Part shown: one piece after another, positions 18,546 to 29,425 of the stretch
Position numbering within the stretch: the stretch's first letter is position 1
How the letters are laid out: each line of letters starts with the position of its first letter
NCBI GenBank assembly: GCA_963668115.1
Contig: OY764147.1
Coordinates: 372,001-436,000 of the forward strand
DNA: 64,000 nt
Direction of reading: 5' to 3'
Origin: Plut-88900 sp963668115
GTDB lineage: Bacteria; Chloroflexota; Dehalococcoidia; Plut-88900
Program-made: the position numbers and the translations under genes
The notes under the pieces: model-generated
What the model was told of the DNA's origin: nothing
What the model saw: the letters and a program-made list of their open reading frames with translations, nothing else
Databases searched by the model: none

Positions 18546-21500
18546 ATGATGCAGACCGGAAGTGGATACTCGCTAGAAGGCGGTACTATGGAGCCCAAGT
18601 ACGGCAAGGGAGAGAGATTCCCGCGACAGGAGCCTGTAGCGATCATCGGCATGGCATGTCGATTCCCGGGCAGCAGGGACCTGTCTGAGTTCTGGCAGCA
18701 ACTGATTAAAGGGGAGAATGCGGTGATCGAGGGCCCGCCGAAGTCGGTCATAGGGCGGGCAGGCCAGCACTTCCCGGAGTCCAGTGGCAAGGTCGGCGCT
18801 CTGCGCTACGGCGCATTTGTGGAAGACCTGGACCAGTTCGATGCGGAGTTCTTCCGCATTTCACCTATCGAAGCCCAGATGCTCGACCCCCAACAGCGCA
18901 TGATGCTTGAGGTGAGCTGGCAAGCCCTGGAAGACGCGGCCATAGACCCCGAGAGCCTGAAGGGCAGCCGCACCGGAGTCTATGCAGGCATCAGCAACTA
19001 TGACTACCGAGAGATGGCGATCTATTCCCCAGAGACCGCAGAAGTGGCAGGGGGCCTCTATTCCGTGACGGGTACCGCGCTCAATACGGCCATAGGCCGG
19101 GTGTCGTTTGCGCTGGGGCTGGAAGGCCCTGCGATGGCGATAGACACCGCCTGCTCATCTTCGCTGGTTGCCATTCACCAGGCGGTGGTTGGACTCCATC
19201 GTAATGAGACCGATCTCGCCATTGCCGGCGGCGTACACATTGTCCTGTCGGGACATTCGTGGGAATTACGTGCTAACGCGGGAATGTTGTCCCCCACCGG
19301 CCAATGCTGGACTTTCGATGCGTCGGCTGACGGTTTCGTCTGCGGGGAAGGGTGCGGCCTCTTAGTGCTGAAGCTTCTCAGTCAGGCGGAAGCCGACGGC
19401 GACCGCATTTGGGGTGTCATCCGTGGTTCATCGGTCAATCAGGATGGGGCCAGCCAGGGCTTGACGGTGCCCAGTGCACCCTCCCAGGAGAAGGCAATCG
19501 AGGAAGCCCTCGATCGCGCGGGCATTCACCCCTCTGACATGGACTACCTGGAGGCGCATGGCACGGGAACAGTGGTCGGTGACCCGATCGAACTGAATGC
19601 CGCAACGGCGGTATATGGAAAGGGGCGTGGGGAAGAGAGCCCGCTTCTGATCGGCTCCGTAAAGACGAACATCGGGCACTTGGGGCCAGCGGCGGGGGTC
19701 GCAGGCCTGATCAAGTCCGTTCTGGCCATGAGGCACGGGGTAATTCCCAAGCACCTTAATTTCAACGATCCCAACCCGCGCATTGACTGGGATAACCTGC
19801 CCGTTCGAGTGACCGACTCGAACACGGCTTGGCCTGCTCGGCGCGGGAAGAGGCCGCTGGCGGGTGTGAATTCATTTGGATGGTCGGGAACGAACTCCCA
19901 TGTCGTCGTGGAAGGTTATGAAGAGCCGGTAACCAGCGTTGTCCCGACATCCATATCTCCACCCTCGGGCCCCGGGGTCCCAGTCAGGATAGACCTCCCG
20001 GAGTTTGACGTACATTCTGCGGAAGGCGCGCCAGGGCTTGAAAAACGCGAGACTCGATTCCTGCCTCTTTCCGGCAAGTCCCCCGATGCTCTGCGTGATA
20101 TGGCATCCCAGTACCTGGAATGGCTTGCAGACGACAGCGGTGCAGTCTCACTTGATGCAACTGCCTCTCATCCTGCACTTGCCGACATGACATGGACGGC
20201 CGGGGTCGGGAGAAGCCATTTCCCTCACCGCAAAGGCATAGTTTTCAGTGACGTTGGACAGCTTCAAGAGAAACTGAAAGAACTATCGGGCGGCGGAGGC
20301 GAGGCCGAGGGCCGGAAGACACTGGAAGCGAAGAAGGTAGCTTTTGTCTTCACGGGCCAAGGGAGCCAGTGGGTCGGGATGGGCAAGGCTCTGTATGAGA
20401 GGGAGCCTGTGTTCCGTGCGGTCCTGGACGAGTGCGACCGGCTGCTCTATGAAGAGCGGGGGGTGTCGCTACTGGACGTGATGTTCGGACGGAACGGGAC
20501 CGAGGGCCTGTTGGACGAACCCAAGTGGACTCAACCGGCAATCTACTCACTGGAAGCCGCCCTGACGGCGCTTTGGGCGAGCGTGGGCATAAAGCCCGAC
20601 GTGGTGGTGGGACACAGCCTGGGGGAGATAGCGGCATCGCAGGCGGCGGGGGTGTTCACCCTGGAACAGGGGCTGCGCTTTGCCTCGGCGCGGGGCACGT
20701 TGCTGGGGTCAACGAGGGGAGACGGGGCGATGGCCGCTGTATTCGCGCCTGCCGCGCGGGTGGCTTCCGTAGTCGAAGAGCACAACGCAACGTCTGATGA
20801 CGTGGGGCTGAGCGTAGCCGTGGACAACGGACTGCAGCAGGTGGTGAGCGGCCCGGCCAAGGACGTAGATGCGCTAATCGAGATTTTTGAAGCGGAAGAC
20901 GTCAAGGTGAGGCTCCTGAGGCGAAGTCCCGCCTATCACAGCGCACTAATGGAACCTGCGCTGGACGACCTGGAAGCCGCCGTCAGAGACATTGCCGGCA
21001 CGTCGCCGACACCATCGGTGCCATTGATCAGCGACCTGAATGGAAAGCTAATTTCGGAAAACGAGCGAATGGACGCGGCTTACTGGCGACGTCATGCTCG
21101 GGAGCCCGTGGCATTCCGAAGCTGTGTAGAAATGCTGGCGGAGATGGGTGTGGATGCAGTGGTTGAGCTGGGGCCGCATGCGATCCTGGGGCCGGTGGTA
21201 TCTATGATCTGGCCGGAGTCGGGTTCGGCGGAGACCCCGGTGGTATTGCAGAGCCTGCGGCGCCCACCGCGAGACCCGAATGAACCCGTGACGGACACCA
21301 GCGGAGGCTTTGTGGAAGCGGCAGCGGGAGCTTACGAAGCGGGGCTGGACATAAAGTTCGAGGGGCTGTTCGCCGGAGAGGCGCGACGAAAGATATCCAT
21401 TCCGACCTATGCGTTCCAGCGCAAACACCATTGGGTCTCCACGTCAAAACGCAAGCGACAGGAGTCCGGACACGCTCTGCTGGGGACTCGGCATGAGTCA

Positions 21501-24500
21501 CCGCGCGGTGAGGTGATGTTTGAAACGGAGATGTTTCCGTCCGACCCGACGTGGATGGTCGACCACCTCGTCTACGAACGAATAGTGGCTCCCGGAGGTA
21601 CGTACGGCGCTATGGCGGTGTGTGTTTTTCTCGGCGACGGCAATGGCCCGGCAGTCGTCGATGAGATGCAGACCTACAATCCCTTAATTTTCGAAGATGA
21701 AGTCCCCGAAAACGCCTCGAGGAACTTGGGGCGCAAAATTCAATTCGTTCTGGACGGTTCGACCGATGCCAGAGGCCGCCAATTCGAGATTTTCAGTAAA
21801 GGGGAAAATGAAGACGGCTGGACTATTCATGCGGCGGGCAGACTTGCCTTGGGAGCGGAGGTGCCCGCGCAGAGTGAACCCATACAAATTGAAGACCTCA
21901 AGGCCAGGCTGTCTCCCCGGGACCCGGGAGAGTTCTACCGAAAGACGGCAACCGAGCAGATCTATCTCGGCCCGTCTTACCAGACCCTCAAAGCAGCATG
22001 GGCCCGCGAAGGTGAGTCTCTTAGCGAACTGGACCTTCGTGACTTTGTGGATTCCACCGGCATGGAAATGCACCCCCTTTTGCTGGACGGTTGCTTCCAG
22101 ACATTTTCAGTTGGCCGCCGACAGTCCGCCTTCGGCGATGGCACCGTTTACATGCCCTTTGGATGGAGACGCCTTTGGGTGAACGGTCCCATGCCGAGAC
22201 GGATGTACTGCCACGCCGTTCTCAATCAAATTGCCTCGCCAGGCCAGGGAAGGGGTGCACCGTCTGCACCGCCTGAAGTGGTTACCGGTGACCTCAGGTT
22301 CTATTCCCTGGATGGGGTGCTCATTGGCGGTCTCAACGGATATACCGTCAAGAAAGCCACACGGACGGCTCTGCTTTCCGGCCAGTCCAGGGTTAAAGAC
22401 CTGCTTCATGAAGTCGTATGGCGGGAGAAGCCACTGAAAGGGACCAAGTCTCCTGCCGACTTCCTCGCCAATCCTAAAACCGTAGCCAGCAACTCCCGAC
22501 CCCTGGCCGCTTATTTCGCAGAAGAGGGCATCGAAGCATCCTCCAGGGCCGCCCTCTTGCAAGATTTGGAACGGCTATCCCAGGCATACGCCCTGGCTGC
22601 ATTCGAATCCTTGGGCTGGGTTCGCAAGGCAGGTGAAAGGGTCTACCCCGACGGCCTCTGCAGCAGTCTAAATATCATTGACGATCATCGGCGTCTTGTG
22701 CGCCGGCTTCTGGACTTGCTTTCTGAAGGGGGAATCCTTACCCCTTCGGAGGAGGGATTCGTGGTCAAGGTCGGGGCAGGAGACCCCTTCCCCGACGATG
22801 CCCTTGCAGGCCCTGAATCGCTGGCCGAGCAAATCTTGGCCAACCATCCTCATGGATTCAGTGAGCTGGGACTCCTGCGGCGTTGCGGTCGGTCCCTTGC
22901 CAAGGTTCTGCAGGGCGCCGAGGATCCCCTGGGCCTCCTATTCGGCGATGAAGAGCCCAGTGCAGCCGACCACTACCTGAAGTCGCCCTCGTCCCGCACG
23001 GCTAACCTCATGCTGGCCGACGCGGTCTCCGCCGCAGTCTCCAACCTACCAGAGGATCGACGCCTCCGTATTCTGGAGGTTGGAGCGGGGACGGGGTCGG
23101 CAACGGCGGAGATTCTTCCTCTTCTGCCTTCCGGGAGATTTGAATACACCTTTACGGATATCTCGGCGGGCTTCTTTACCGAAGCCGAAAATCGTCTGTC
23201 TGCAACGGACGTGCCAATCGAATACAAGGCTCTAAACATAGAGAACAACCCCGCGGCCCAGGGCTTCGAGCCTCACGACTACGACCTAGTTATTGCTGGA
23301 AACGTTTTGCACGCAACCCGAGATCTGGGAGTGAGCCTTGGCCACTGCCGAGACCTGCTGGCGCCCTCGGGGCAGCTTGTTGCTCTTGAGGGATTGCGGC
23401 GTAGGGCGTGGCAGGACCTGACCTTCGGGATGCTGGACGGCTGGTGGCGCTTCGCTGATTCCTACCGGCCCGACCATGCCCTGGCGACGCCCCCCGCTTG
23501 GGAACAAGCCTTGGAGGACGCCGGATTCTCCCATGTCGAGTTCATCGGCACCGCCGATCCGTACAACGATGAGCCCCTCGGTTCGTCGGTCATCCTGGCC
23601 CGTTGCCCCACCCGAATGACCCTGTCTCCGGGGGCATGGGTCCTTGCAGCCGACGAATCCGGCACAGCCCTGGCTTTGGCCACCGAGTTGACTGCCCGGG
23701 GACAAACCGTAGTGTTGGCCAGCAAAGACGGAGGGAAGGCAAGCGGCTCCGGGGCAGGAGTTGCAATATCCACGCCTACAATCGATTTCATGCAGCGCAA
23801 TGCATGGCGCTCAGTGCTGGCGGAATTGCCAAAGGACCTGCCGCTAAAGGGAGTCGTGCATTTGTCGGCCCTTGATGGACACGGGGCGTTGGCCGCCACC
23901 GGCGAAATGGCTGAGGACATTACCAGGGTCACTGGCAGCGCCTTGGCCCTGGTGCAGGGCATGATCGATGCCGGGGCCATGCCGACACAGGGCGTATGGT
24001 TCGTAACGCAGGGTGCCCAGGTTCTGGAGCAGGACTTTATCGACAGGGCATCCGGACAGCTTGCCGGAGCAGCTCTGTGGGGCTTGGGCAAGGTTATCGC
24101 CGGAGAAGCCGCCCACCTGCACCCGAGAATGATCGATCTGGACAACCAGCCGCGGGATTCCGTGGCCCGTCTCCTAGAAGAGGTGCTCTACCCGGATGCG
24201 GAAACCCACGTCGCTCACCGCCGCGGCAGTCGACTCGCAGCGCGGCTGGTCCGGGGTGTCGACGAAAGGCGTCTGCCCTTGCCTGAAGACATCGAATGGG
24301 CAATAGGGCCCGAGGATCCGCAGGCCGGCCTCACCGACCTCCGGACAAAGCGCAAGACGAGGCAAGCTCTCGAACCTGGCGAAGTTCGCATTGCCGTGGA
24401 GACAATGGGCCTCAACTTCGCCGATATAGTCGTTAGCATGGGTGCGGTTGAGGATCGTCGGGAGATAGGCCGGGAAGTTTACGGGCGCATCCTTGAAACA

Positions 24501-27500
24501 GCTGAAGGAGTGGAAGGCCTTTCGGTTGGGGATAGCGTAGTCGGAATTGGATTCGGCGGCTTCGCCCCGGAAATGGTGGTCGGGTCTATCTTGGTGGCGC
24601 CCGTTCCGGAGGGGTTTTCTCCAACTGCCTTGGCCTCCATGCCTATCTGCTTTGTCACCGCCGACGTCGCCTTTCAGCTTTCGGATCTGAAAGCCGGGGA
24701 ACGTGTGCTTATCCACGCCGGCGCCGGCGGAGTCGGCCTCGCGGCCATTCAGCTGGCCCGAGCGTTGGGCGCTGAAGTATTCGCAACCGCCAGCTCCCCA
24801 AAACAGTCCTATCTCAGGGCCCTGGGCGTAAAGCATGTCTTCGACAGCAGGCAGACAGAATTCGCAGAAGAGGTACTGCAGGCCACCGGGGGCGCAGGAG
24901 TCCACGTAGTCCTGAATAGCCTGACCGGAGAGGGGTTCATCGAAGCTAGCCTCTCTTGCCTGGCTCGAGGAGGCAGATTCGTCGAGATCGCCAAGAGGAA
25001 CATCCACAGCAAAGAGCAGATGTCCGCCGCGCGCCCAGATGTCGATTACCAAGTACTGGCCATAGATGACCTCAAAAGGACCGCTCCCACCATCCCGGGA
25101 GCCTCGCTGAACGGTGTGATGAAGCGTTTGTCTTCCGGAGAATTGAACTCCTTGCCCCTAACCGTCTGGCCTCTCCCGGAGCTCCGGACCGCAATGGACG
25201 TAATGCGGGATGCGCGGCACATCGGCAAAAATGTTCTGAGGATGCCGCCCCTCGCCGCGGGCCCCCTGCGAAAAGATCGCACCTACCTGGTCACGGGCGG
25301 GATGGGGGGCATCGGCTGCGAGGTTGCCCGGTGGCTGGCCGATAACGGAGCAGAGACCATCGTCCTCAACGGCCGCCGGGAACCCGATCCCACCGCCGAG
25401 CTTGTGATCAACGAGCTACGGGAGAATGGTGTCGACATCCGCATCGAAATCGTTGATGTCACTGACTTCTCCGCAGTCGATGACATGCTCGCCCGCATCG
25501 ACGAAGCCCTGCCTCCCCTGGGGGGCATCATACACAGTGTCGGGGTCCTCTCTGATGGCGCTATCGAGAACCAGACATGGGAGCGTTTCGAGCAGGTCAT
25601 GTGGCCCAAAGTGCTGGGGGCATGGCATCTACACAAAGCCACCATTGATAAAGAACTGGACATGTTCATCCTCTTCTCCAGCGTCACAGGGGTAATCGGG
25701 AACTCCGGACAGTCCAACCACGCCGCCGCCAACGCATTCCTGGACCAGCTTGCCGCCCATCGGAGGACGCTGGGCCTGCCCGCTCAGTCCATTGCGTGGG
25801 GCGCCTGGTCCGGCATCGGGGAAGCTGAAGAGCAAAGGGAAAGGATTGAAAGGCAACTGGCATCCATGGGCGCGGGTTGGATTACCCCGCAGCAGGGCAT
25901 TGAGGCCCTTGACTGGCTGGTCAGGCACGACGTGACCACCCCTACGTTGACCACGGTCGACTGGTCCGTCTTGACCGAGGAAGGAAAGGAGCTTCCCCCA
26001 TTCTTTGAAGACCTCCTGGAGACAAGGAAAACCCGGGACCGGAAGCCTGAAGCGGTTTCGCCTTCCTCCGGGTTGATGTCCCAGCTACGCAACGCCCCCG
26101 ACGAAGAGCGACAAACCCTGATAACTGCCTTTATCCAGGAGGAGCTGAAAGGTGTGATGAGGCTGGCCTCCCCGCCTTCCGCAACGGTCAGCTTTTTCGA
26201 CTTGGGGATGGACTCTCTTATGGCCGTGGAACTCAGGAACCGGATAAACCGTGCCCTGGCCGGTGAGTATACGGCGTCCAATACCGTCGTTTTCGACTAT
26301 CCAAACGCCTCAACTTTGGCCGATCACCTTGCGAAGGAGCTTGGAGCGATTTCGGGCTCAGCTCCCGCCCCGACGAAGATCGCCCCACCCTCCCGCCCGA
26401 AAATTGCCAGAGAGCAGGAAGCCATCGCTATCGTTGGGATGGCTTGCCGGTTCCCTGGCGCCCCGGATATCGACTCCTTCTGGCATCTATTGGAAGAAGG
26501 CAGGACCGCAATTGCGGAAGGACGTCGTGATGACCGCACCTGGAGAGGCGTCCTCGGAGACCCGCAAGCCAGTGAACCACTGCATCGCCTCGGCGCCTTC
26601 GTCGATGAGATCGACCTGTTCGATTCAAGGTTCTTCAAGATCTCACCCATCGAGGCCCGGCTGATGGATCCCCAGCAGAGAATGCTTTTGGAGACCAGTT
26701 GGCACGCCCTTGAGGATGCCGGCATCGACCCAGAAAGGTTGAAGGGCAGCCGAACAGGCGTATTTGCGGGAGTCGGCATTAGCGAATACCGAGACCTGAT
26801 TGCATCGCTGGGTATGGGCTACAGCTATTCCGGGACCAACGAAGGTGTGACCGTCGGAAGAGTCTCATTTGCCCTCGGCCTAGAAGGCCCGGCGCTGCCG
26901 TCGGACCTGGCATGTGCCTCGGCCCTGGCTTCCGTGCACCAGGCGGTTGTGAGTTTGCAGCGGGGAGAAGTAGATATGGCCCTGGCGGGCGGTGTGAATT
27001 CCATCCTCTCTCCCGAGATTACCAACTACCTCAACGAAATGGGCATCCTCTCCGGCAATGGACAGTGCAGGGCCTTTGACGCAGCGGCTGACGGCTTCGT
27101 GCGCGGGGAGGGGTGCGGCATGGTGGTCCTAAAGCGTCTAAGCGATGCAGAGGCAGACGGCGACCGCATCTGGGGCGTCGTTCTGAGCTCGGCGGTTAAT
27201 CAGAATGGAATGAGCGCCGCCCTAATGGCGCCCAATGGACCTGCCCAGGAGCGGGTCATGGAAGAGGCCTTGGCCCGGTCCGGAATCAATGCCACGGAAA
27301 TCGATTATCTGGAAGCCCAGGGAGTCGGGAGCCGGTTCGGTGATCCCATAGAGCTGAACGCCATCGCTGAAGTCTACGGGAAGGGCCGAGACGCAACCCA
27401 TCCCTTGCTTGTCGGCTCGGTCAAAACGAATATCGGACACTTGGAATGGGCCTCCGGTATCGCAAGCCTAATCAAAATACTGCTCGCGATGAAAAAAGGA

Positions 27501-28925
27501 GTAATTCCCAAGCACCTCCACTTCGAAGGCCCGAGTCCCCATTTCGACTGGGACCGCAGGGCCGTCCAGGTAACATCCGAGCCCACCCCCTGGCCATCCA
27601 CTCCCGGCCGGCAACCCCTGGCGGCTGTGAACGCTTTTGGACTAACCGGAACGAATGCCCATTTGATTGTTGAAGGATATGAGGAATCCGAAGCCCACAA
27701 TGGGGCGGTCTGGCCGGTTGGACCAGCAGCCGTGGTTGCCAACGGTAGACAAGGTCCCGAATTGTTCCCCGTACAAGGCAGCCCGGAAAAGCGCAAGACC
27801 CGGGTGCTTCCAATTTCCGGCAAGACGCCGAAGGCCCTTGAGGACCTGTCCACCAAGTACTTGTCAATGCTGAACGGCCTCGATGTACACCTCCCGTCAG
27901 ACATAGCAGGAGAATATCTGGCCGATATGGCCTGGACGGCCGGCGTCGGACGAAGCCACTTCCCCCACCGTGCCGGAGTGGTGTTCAGCAATGTAGCCGA
28001 ACTCGGGGAACGGCTGCAATCCTTGGTAAATGGCGCCTCCGGGCTCGACGATCGTGATCCCCCTGGACCTGCAAAGACGGCCTTCATGTTCACTGGGCAT
28101 GACGGTGACTGGCTTGCTTTGGGTCAACATCTTTATGACACCGAACCCGTGGCCCGAGAAATCCTTGATCGCTGCGACCAAGCGCTTCTCAGGGAAAATG
28201 GACTTTCGCTACTGTACGTGATCCGTGGAGAAGAAAGTGCGGAAAACCCGGCCTCGAAACAGACAGCAATCTACGCCTTGGAATGTGCCCTCATGGCGCT
28301 GTGGAAAAGCGTAGGAATAAGCCCGAGCGTCGTCCTCGGTAGCGGCTTGGGCCTCCTGTCCGCTGCACAGGCCGCCGGAGCCCTGGATTTGGAGCACGGC
28401 CTGATGGTTGCCGCTGCTGTTAACATCGCCGGCTCAGGCGCCGATGCCCAGCCGTTCACAAGCCTGAGGTTGGACCCTCCCGCCGCGCCAATAGTCAACG
28501 GGTCCAACGGCCGAGTCATCCAATCTCACAGGGCGCCTGAAACATCAAGTCTGGAAATTTACTCCCAGGCCCAAATCGCCCCCTCCGCTTCTGCCTCAGC
28601 TCTCGCCGCATTGGGTGTAGATGCCATTGTGGAGATCGGGGTCGGTTCAGGCCTTGCGCAGGATATTCGAGCCTCTTGGCCGGCAACGGACAAGGATGAG
28701 GAAATGCCCCGTGTGCCTGCTGTTTTGGCGGGTCTGCAGATCCCGTCCGGGGACCCAAGCCTGGTTGATGGTGATTCAGGATTCCAGAATGCAGTTGCCA
28801 GGGCCTACGAGGTGGGGCTGGACATCGCATTCCCCGGTCTTTTCATCGGAGAAACGCGCCGCCGCGTGGCACTTCCCGGATATCCGTTCCAAAGGCGTCG
28901 ACACTGGGTGGGCCTCCCTGAATAA
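18546..28925 (+). CDS. Type I polyketide/fatty-acid synthase, KS-AT-DH-MT-ER-KR-ACP plus degenerate KS-AT
   Basis: A 3459-residue megasynthase. First module: KS about 28-450 (Cys203, His338, His378 all present); AT about 598-900 (GHSLGE, Ser691; PAYHS, His798); DH about 965-1260 (His1007, Asp1181); C-methyltransferase about 1480-1620 (ILEVGAGTG); enoylreductase about 1940-2245 (GAGGVG); ketoreductase about 2247-2430 (TGGMGGIG, but His2392 at the usual Tyr); ACP with Ser2557. Second part: KS about 2625-3050 keeps Cys2790 and His2965 but has Gln2925 where HGTGT has His. A shortened AT follows, with GSGLGL in place of GHSLGE (Gly3267 for Ser). A fully reducing, alpha-methylating enzyme is implied, suited to methyl-branched fatty acids. 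The order of the first module matches what I recall of sponge-symbiont Sup-type PKSs. The ATG at 18588 is an alternative start. Confidence 0.93.
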   Translation: MMQTGSGYSLEGGTMEPKYGKGERFPRQEPVAIIGMACRFPGSRDLSEFWQQLIKGENAVIEGPPKSVIGRAGQHFPESSGKVGALRYGAFVEDLDQFDAEFFRISPIEAQMLDPQQRMMLEVSWQALEDAAIDPESLKGSRTGVYAGISNYDYREMAIYSPETAEVAGGLYSVTGTALNTAIGRVSFALGLEGPAMAIDTACSSSLVAIHQAVVGLHRNETDLAIAGGVHIVLSGHSWELRANAGMLSPTGQCWTFDASADGFVCGEGCGLLVLKLLSQAEADGDRIWGVIRGSSVNQDGASQGLTVPSAPSQEKAIEEALDRAGIHPSDMDYLEAHGTGTVVGDPIELNAATAVYGKGRGEESPLLIGSVKTNIGHLGPAAGVAGLIKSVLAMRHGVIPKHLNFNDPNPRIDWDNLPVRVTDSNTAWPARRGKRPLAGVNSFGWSGTNSHVVVEGYEEPVTSVVPTSISPPSGPGVPVRIDLPEFDVHSAEGAPGLEKRETRFLPLSGKSPDALRDMASQYLEWLADDSGAVSLDATASHPALADMTWTAGVGRSHFPHRKGIVFSDVGQLQEKLKELSGGGGEAEGRKTLEAKKVAFVFTGQGSQWVGMGKALYEREPVFRAVLDECDRLLYEERGVSLLDVMFGRNGTEGLLDEPKWTQPAIYSLEAALTALWASVGIKPDVVVGHSLGEIAASQAAGVFTLEQGLRFASARGTLLGSTRGDGAMAAVFAPAARVASVVEEHNATSDDVGLSVAVDNGLQQVVSGPAKDVDALIEIFEAEDVKVRLLRRSPAYHSALMEPALDDLEAAVRDIAGTSPTPSVPLISDLNGKLISENERMDAAYWRRHAREPVAFRSCVEMLAEMGVDAVVELGPHAILGPVVSMIWPESGSAETPVVLQSLRRPPRDPNEPVTDTSGGFVEAAAGAYEAGLDIKFEGLFAGEARRKISIPTYAFQRKHHWVSTSKRKRQESGHALLGTRHESPRGEVMFETEMFPSDPTWMVDHLVYERIVAPGGTYGAMAVCVFLGDGNGPAVVDEMQTYNPLIFEDEVPENASRNLGRKIQFVLDGSTDARGRQFEIFSKGENEDGWTIHAAGRLALGAEVPAQSEPIQIEDLKARLSPRDPGEFYRKTATEQIYLGPSYQTLKAAWAREGESLSELDLRDFVDSTGMEMHPLLLDGCFQTFSVGRRQSAFGDGTVYMPFGWRRLWVNGPMPRRMYCHAVLNQIASPGQGRGAPSAPPEVVTGDLRFYSLDGVLIGGLNGYTVKKATRTALLSGQSRVKDLLHEVVWREKPLKGTKSPADFLANPKTVASNSRPLAAYFAEEGIEASSRAALLQDLERLSQAYALAAFESLGWVRKAGERVYPDGLCSSLNIIDDHRRLVRRLLDLLSEGGILTPSEEGFVVKVGAGDPFPDDALAGPESLAEQILANHPHGFSELGLLRRCGRSLAKVLQGAEDPLGLLFGDEEPSAADHYLKSPSSRTANLMLADAVSAAVSNLPEDRRLRILEVGAGTGSATAEILPLLPSGRFEYTFTDISAGFFTEAENRLSATDVPIEYKALNIENNPAAQGFEPHDYDLVIAGNVLHATRDLGVSLGHCRDLLAPSGQLVALEGLRRRAWQDLTFGMLDGWWRFADSYRPDHALATPPAWEQALEDAGFSHVEFIGTADPYNDEPLGSSVILARCPTRMTLSPGAWVLAADESGTALALATELTARGQTVVLASKDGGKASGSGAGVAISTPTIDFMQRNAWRSVLAELPKDLPLKGVVHLSALDGHGALAATGEMAEDITRVTGSALALVQGMIDAGAMPTQGVWFVTQGAQVLEQDFIDRASGQLAGAALWGLGKVIAGEAAHLHPRMIDLDNQPRDSVARLLEEVLYPDAETHVAHRRGSRLAARLVRGVDERRLPLPEDIEWAIGPEDPQAGLTDLRTKRKTRQALEPGEVRIAVETMGLNFADIVVSMGAVEDRREIGREVYGRILETAEGVEGLSVGDSVVGIGFGGFAPEMVVGSILVAPVPEGFSPTALASMPICFVTADVAFQLSDLKAGERVLIHAGAGGVGLAAIQLARALGAEVFATASSPKQSYLRALGVKHVFDSRQTEFAEEVLQATGGAGVHVVLNSLTGEGFIEASLSCLARGGRFVEIAKRNIHSKEQMSAARPDVDYQVLAIDDLKRTAPTIPGASLNGVMKRLSSGELNSLPLTVWPLPELRTAMDVMRDARHIGKNVLRMPPLAAGPLRKDRTYLVTGGMGGIGCEVARWLADNGAETIVLNGRREPDPTAELVINELRENGVDIRIEIVDVTDFSAVDDMLARIDEALPPLGGIIHSVGVLSDGAIENQTWERFEQVMWPKVLGAWHLHKATIDKELDMFILFSSVTGVIGNSGQSNHAAANAFLDQLAAHRRTLGLPAQSIAWGAWSGIGEAEEQRERIERQLASMGAGWITPQQGIEALDWLVRHDVTTPTLTTVDWSVLTEEGKELPPFFEDLLETRKTRDRKPEAVSPSSGLMSQLRNAPDEERQTLITAFIQEELKGVMRLASPPSATVSFFDLGMDSLMAVELRNRINRALAGEYTASNTVVFDYPNASTLADHLAKELGAISGSAPAPTKIAPPSRPKIAREQEAIAIVGMACRFPGAPDIDSFWHLLEEGRTAIAEGRRDDRTWRGVLGDPQASEPLHRLGAFVDEIDLFDSRFFKISPIEARLMDPQQRMLLETSWHALEDAGIDPERLKGSRTGVFAGVGISEYRDLIASLGMGYSYSGTNEGVTVGRVSFALGLEGPALPSDLACASALASVHQAVVSLQRGEVDMALAGGVNSILSPEITNYLNEMGILSGNGQCRAFDAAADGFVRGEGCGMVVLKRLSDAEADGDRIWGVVLSSAVNQNGMSAALMAPNGPAQERVMEEALARSGINATEIDYLEAQGVGSRFGDPIELNAIAEVYGKGRDATHPLLVGSVKTNIGHLEWASGIASLIKILLAMKKGVIPKHLHFEGPSPHFDWDRRAVQVTSEPTPWPSTPGRQPLAAVNAFGLTGTNAHLIVEGYEESEAHNGAVWPVGPAAVVANGRQGPELFPVQGSPEKRKTRVLPISGKTPKALEDLSTKYLSMLNGLDVHLPSDIAGEYLADMAWTAGVGRSHFPHRAGVVFSNVAELGERLQSLVNGASGLDDRDPPGPAKTAFMFTGHDGDWLALGQHLYDTEPVAREILDRCDQALLRENGLSLLYVIRGEESAENPASKQTAIYALECALMALWKSVGISPSVVLGSGLGLLSAAQAAGALDLEHGLMVAAAVNIAGSGADAQPFTSLRLDPPAAPIVNGSNGRVIQSHRAPETSSLEIYSQAQIAPSASASALAALGVDAIVEIGVGSGLAQDIRASWPATDKDEEMPRVPAVLAGLQIPSGDPSLVDGDSGFQNAVARAYEVGLDIAFPGLFIGETRRRVALPGYPFQRRRHWVGLPE

Positions 28926-29051
28926 ATGGTTACACCGTACAACACCGGGTGAGACCCTGGACCTTGAGCCTGAAATTAAGTTGACTGTATTGTGTTGGCA
29001 AGCTAATCTAGGAACCGCATTCAACTGATGCGCAAGGAAATGGAGGCCAAA

Positions 29052-29297
29052 ATGGCATCAACCGCAGAACGACTGAGGAAGCTGGTAAGCGATAATATCG
29101 AGCTGGACGGCAAGTCACTCGATATCCCCGAAGACATGGATATTAACCTCTCCGAGGCCGGGGTGCCCTCTACCGACTTGCTCGCTCTCGGCAAGTTGAT
29201 AGCTCAGGACTTCAACGTCCCCTTGACTCCCGAAGATGCCGCCACCTTTGACAACCTGAAGAAGGTTGTCGAGTATATAGACAGCAAAGCTGCCTAA
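29052..29297 (+). CDS. Stand-alone acyl carrier protein
   Basis: An 81-residue ACP. The frame is open from an ATG at 29028, but GGAGG at 29042-29046 sits 5 nt before the ATG at 29052, which I take as the start. The attachment site reads GVPSTDLLALG, so the usual Asp-Ser-Leu is Pro-Ser-Thr; the serine is residue 40. Helices flank it in the normal places (LRKLVSDNIEL; DNLKKVVEYID). It lies 126 nt after the PKS and probably receives acyl chains from it. Confidence 0.8.
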   Translation: MASTAERLRKLVSDNIELDGKSLDIPEDMDINLSEAGVPSTDLLALGKLIAQDFNVPLTPEDAATFDNLKKVVEYIDSKAA

Positions 29298-29425
29298 CCG
29301 GCATCTGCAAAATAAAAGGAGCACGGGCTCCTCGCCTGATCTGGAACTGCTATAGGGCCGGATGTGACTCGTCGCCTGCTGTCGTGAAACGCGGCTGCCC
29401 GAGGCATTGGACGGAAGCATAATCG

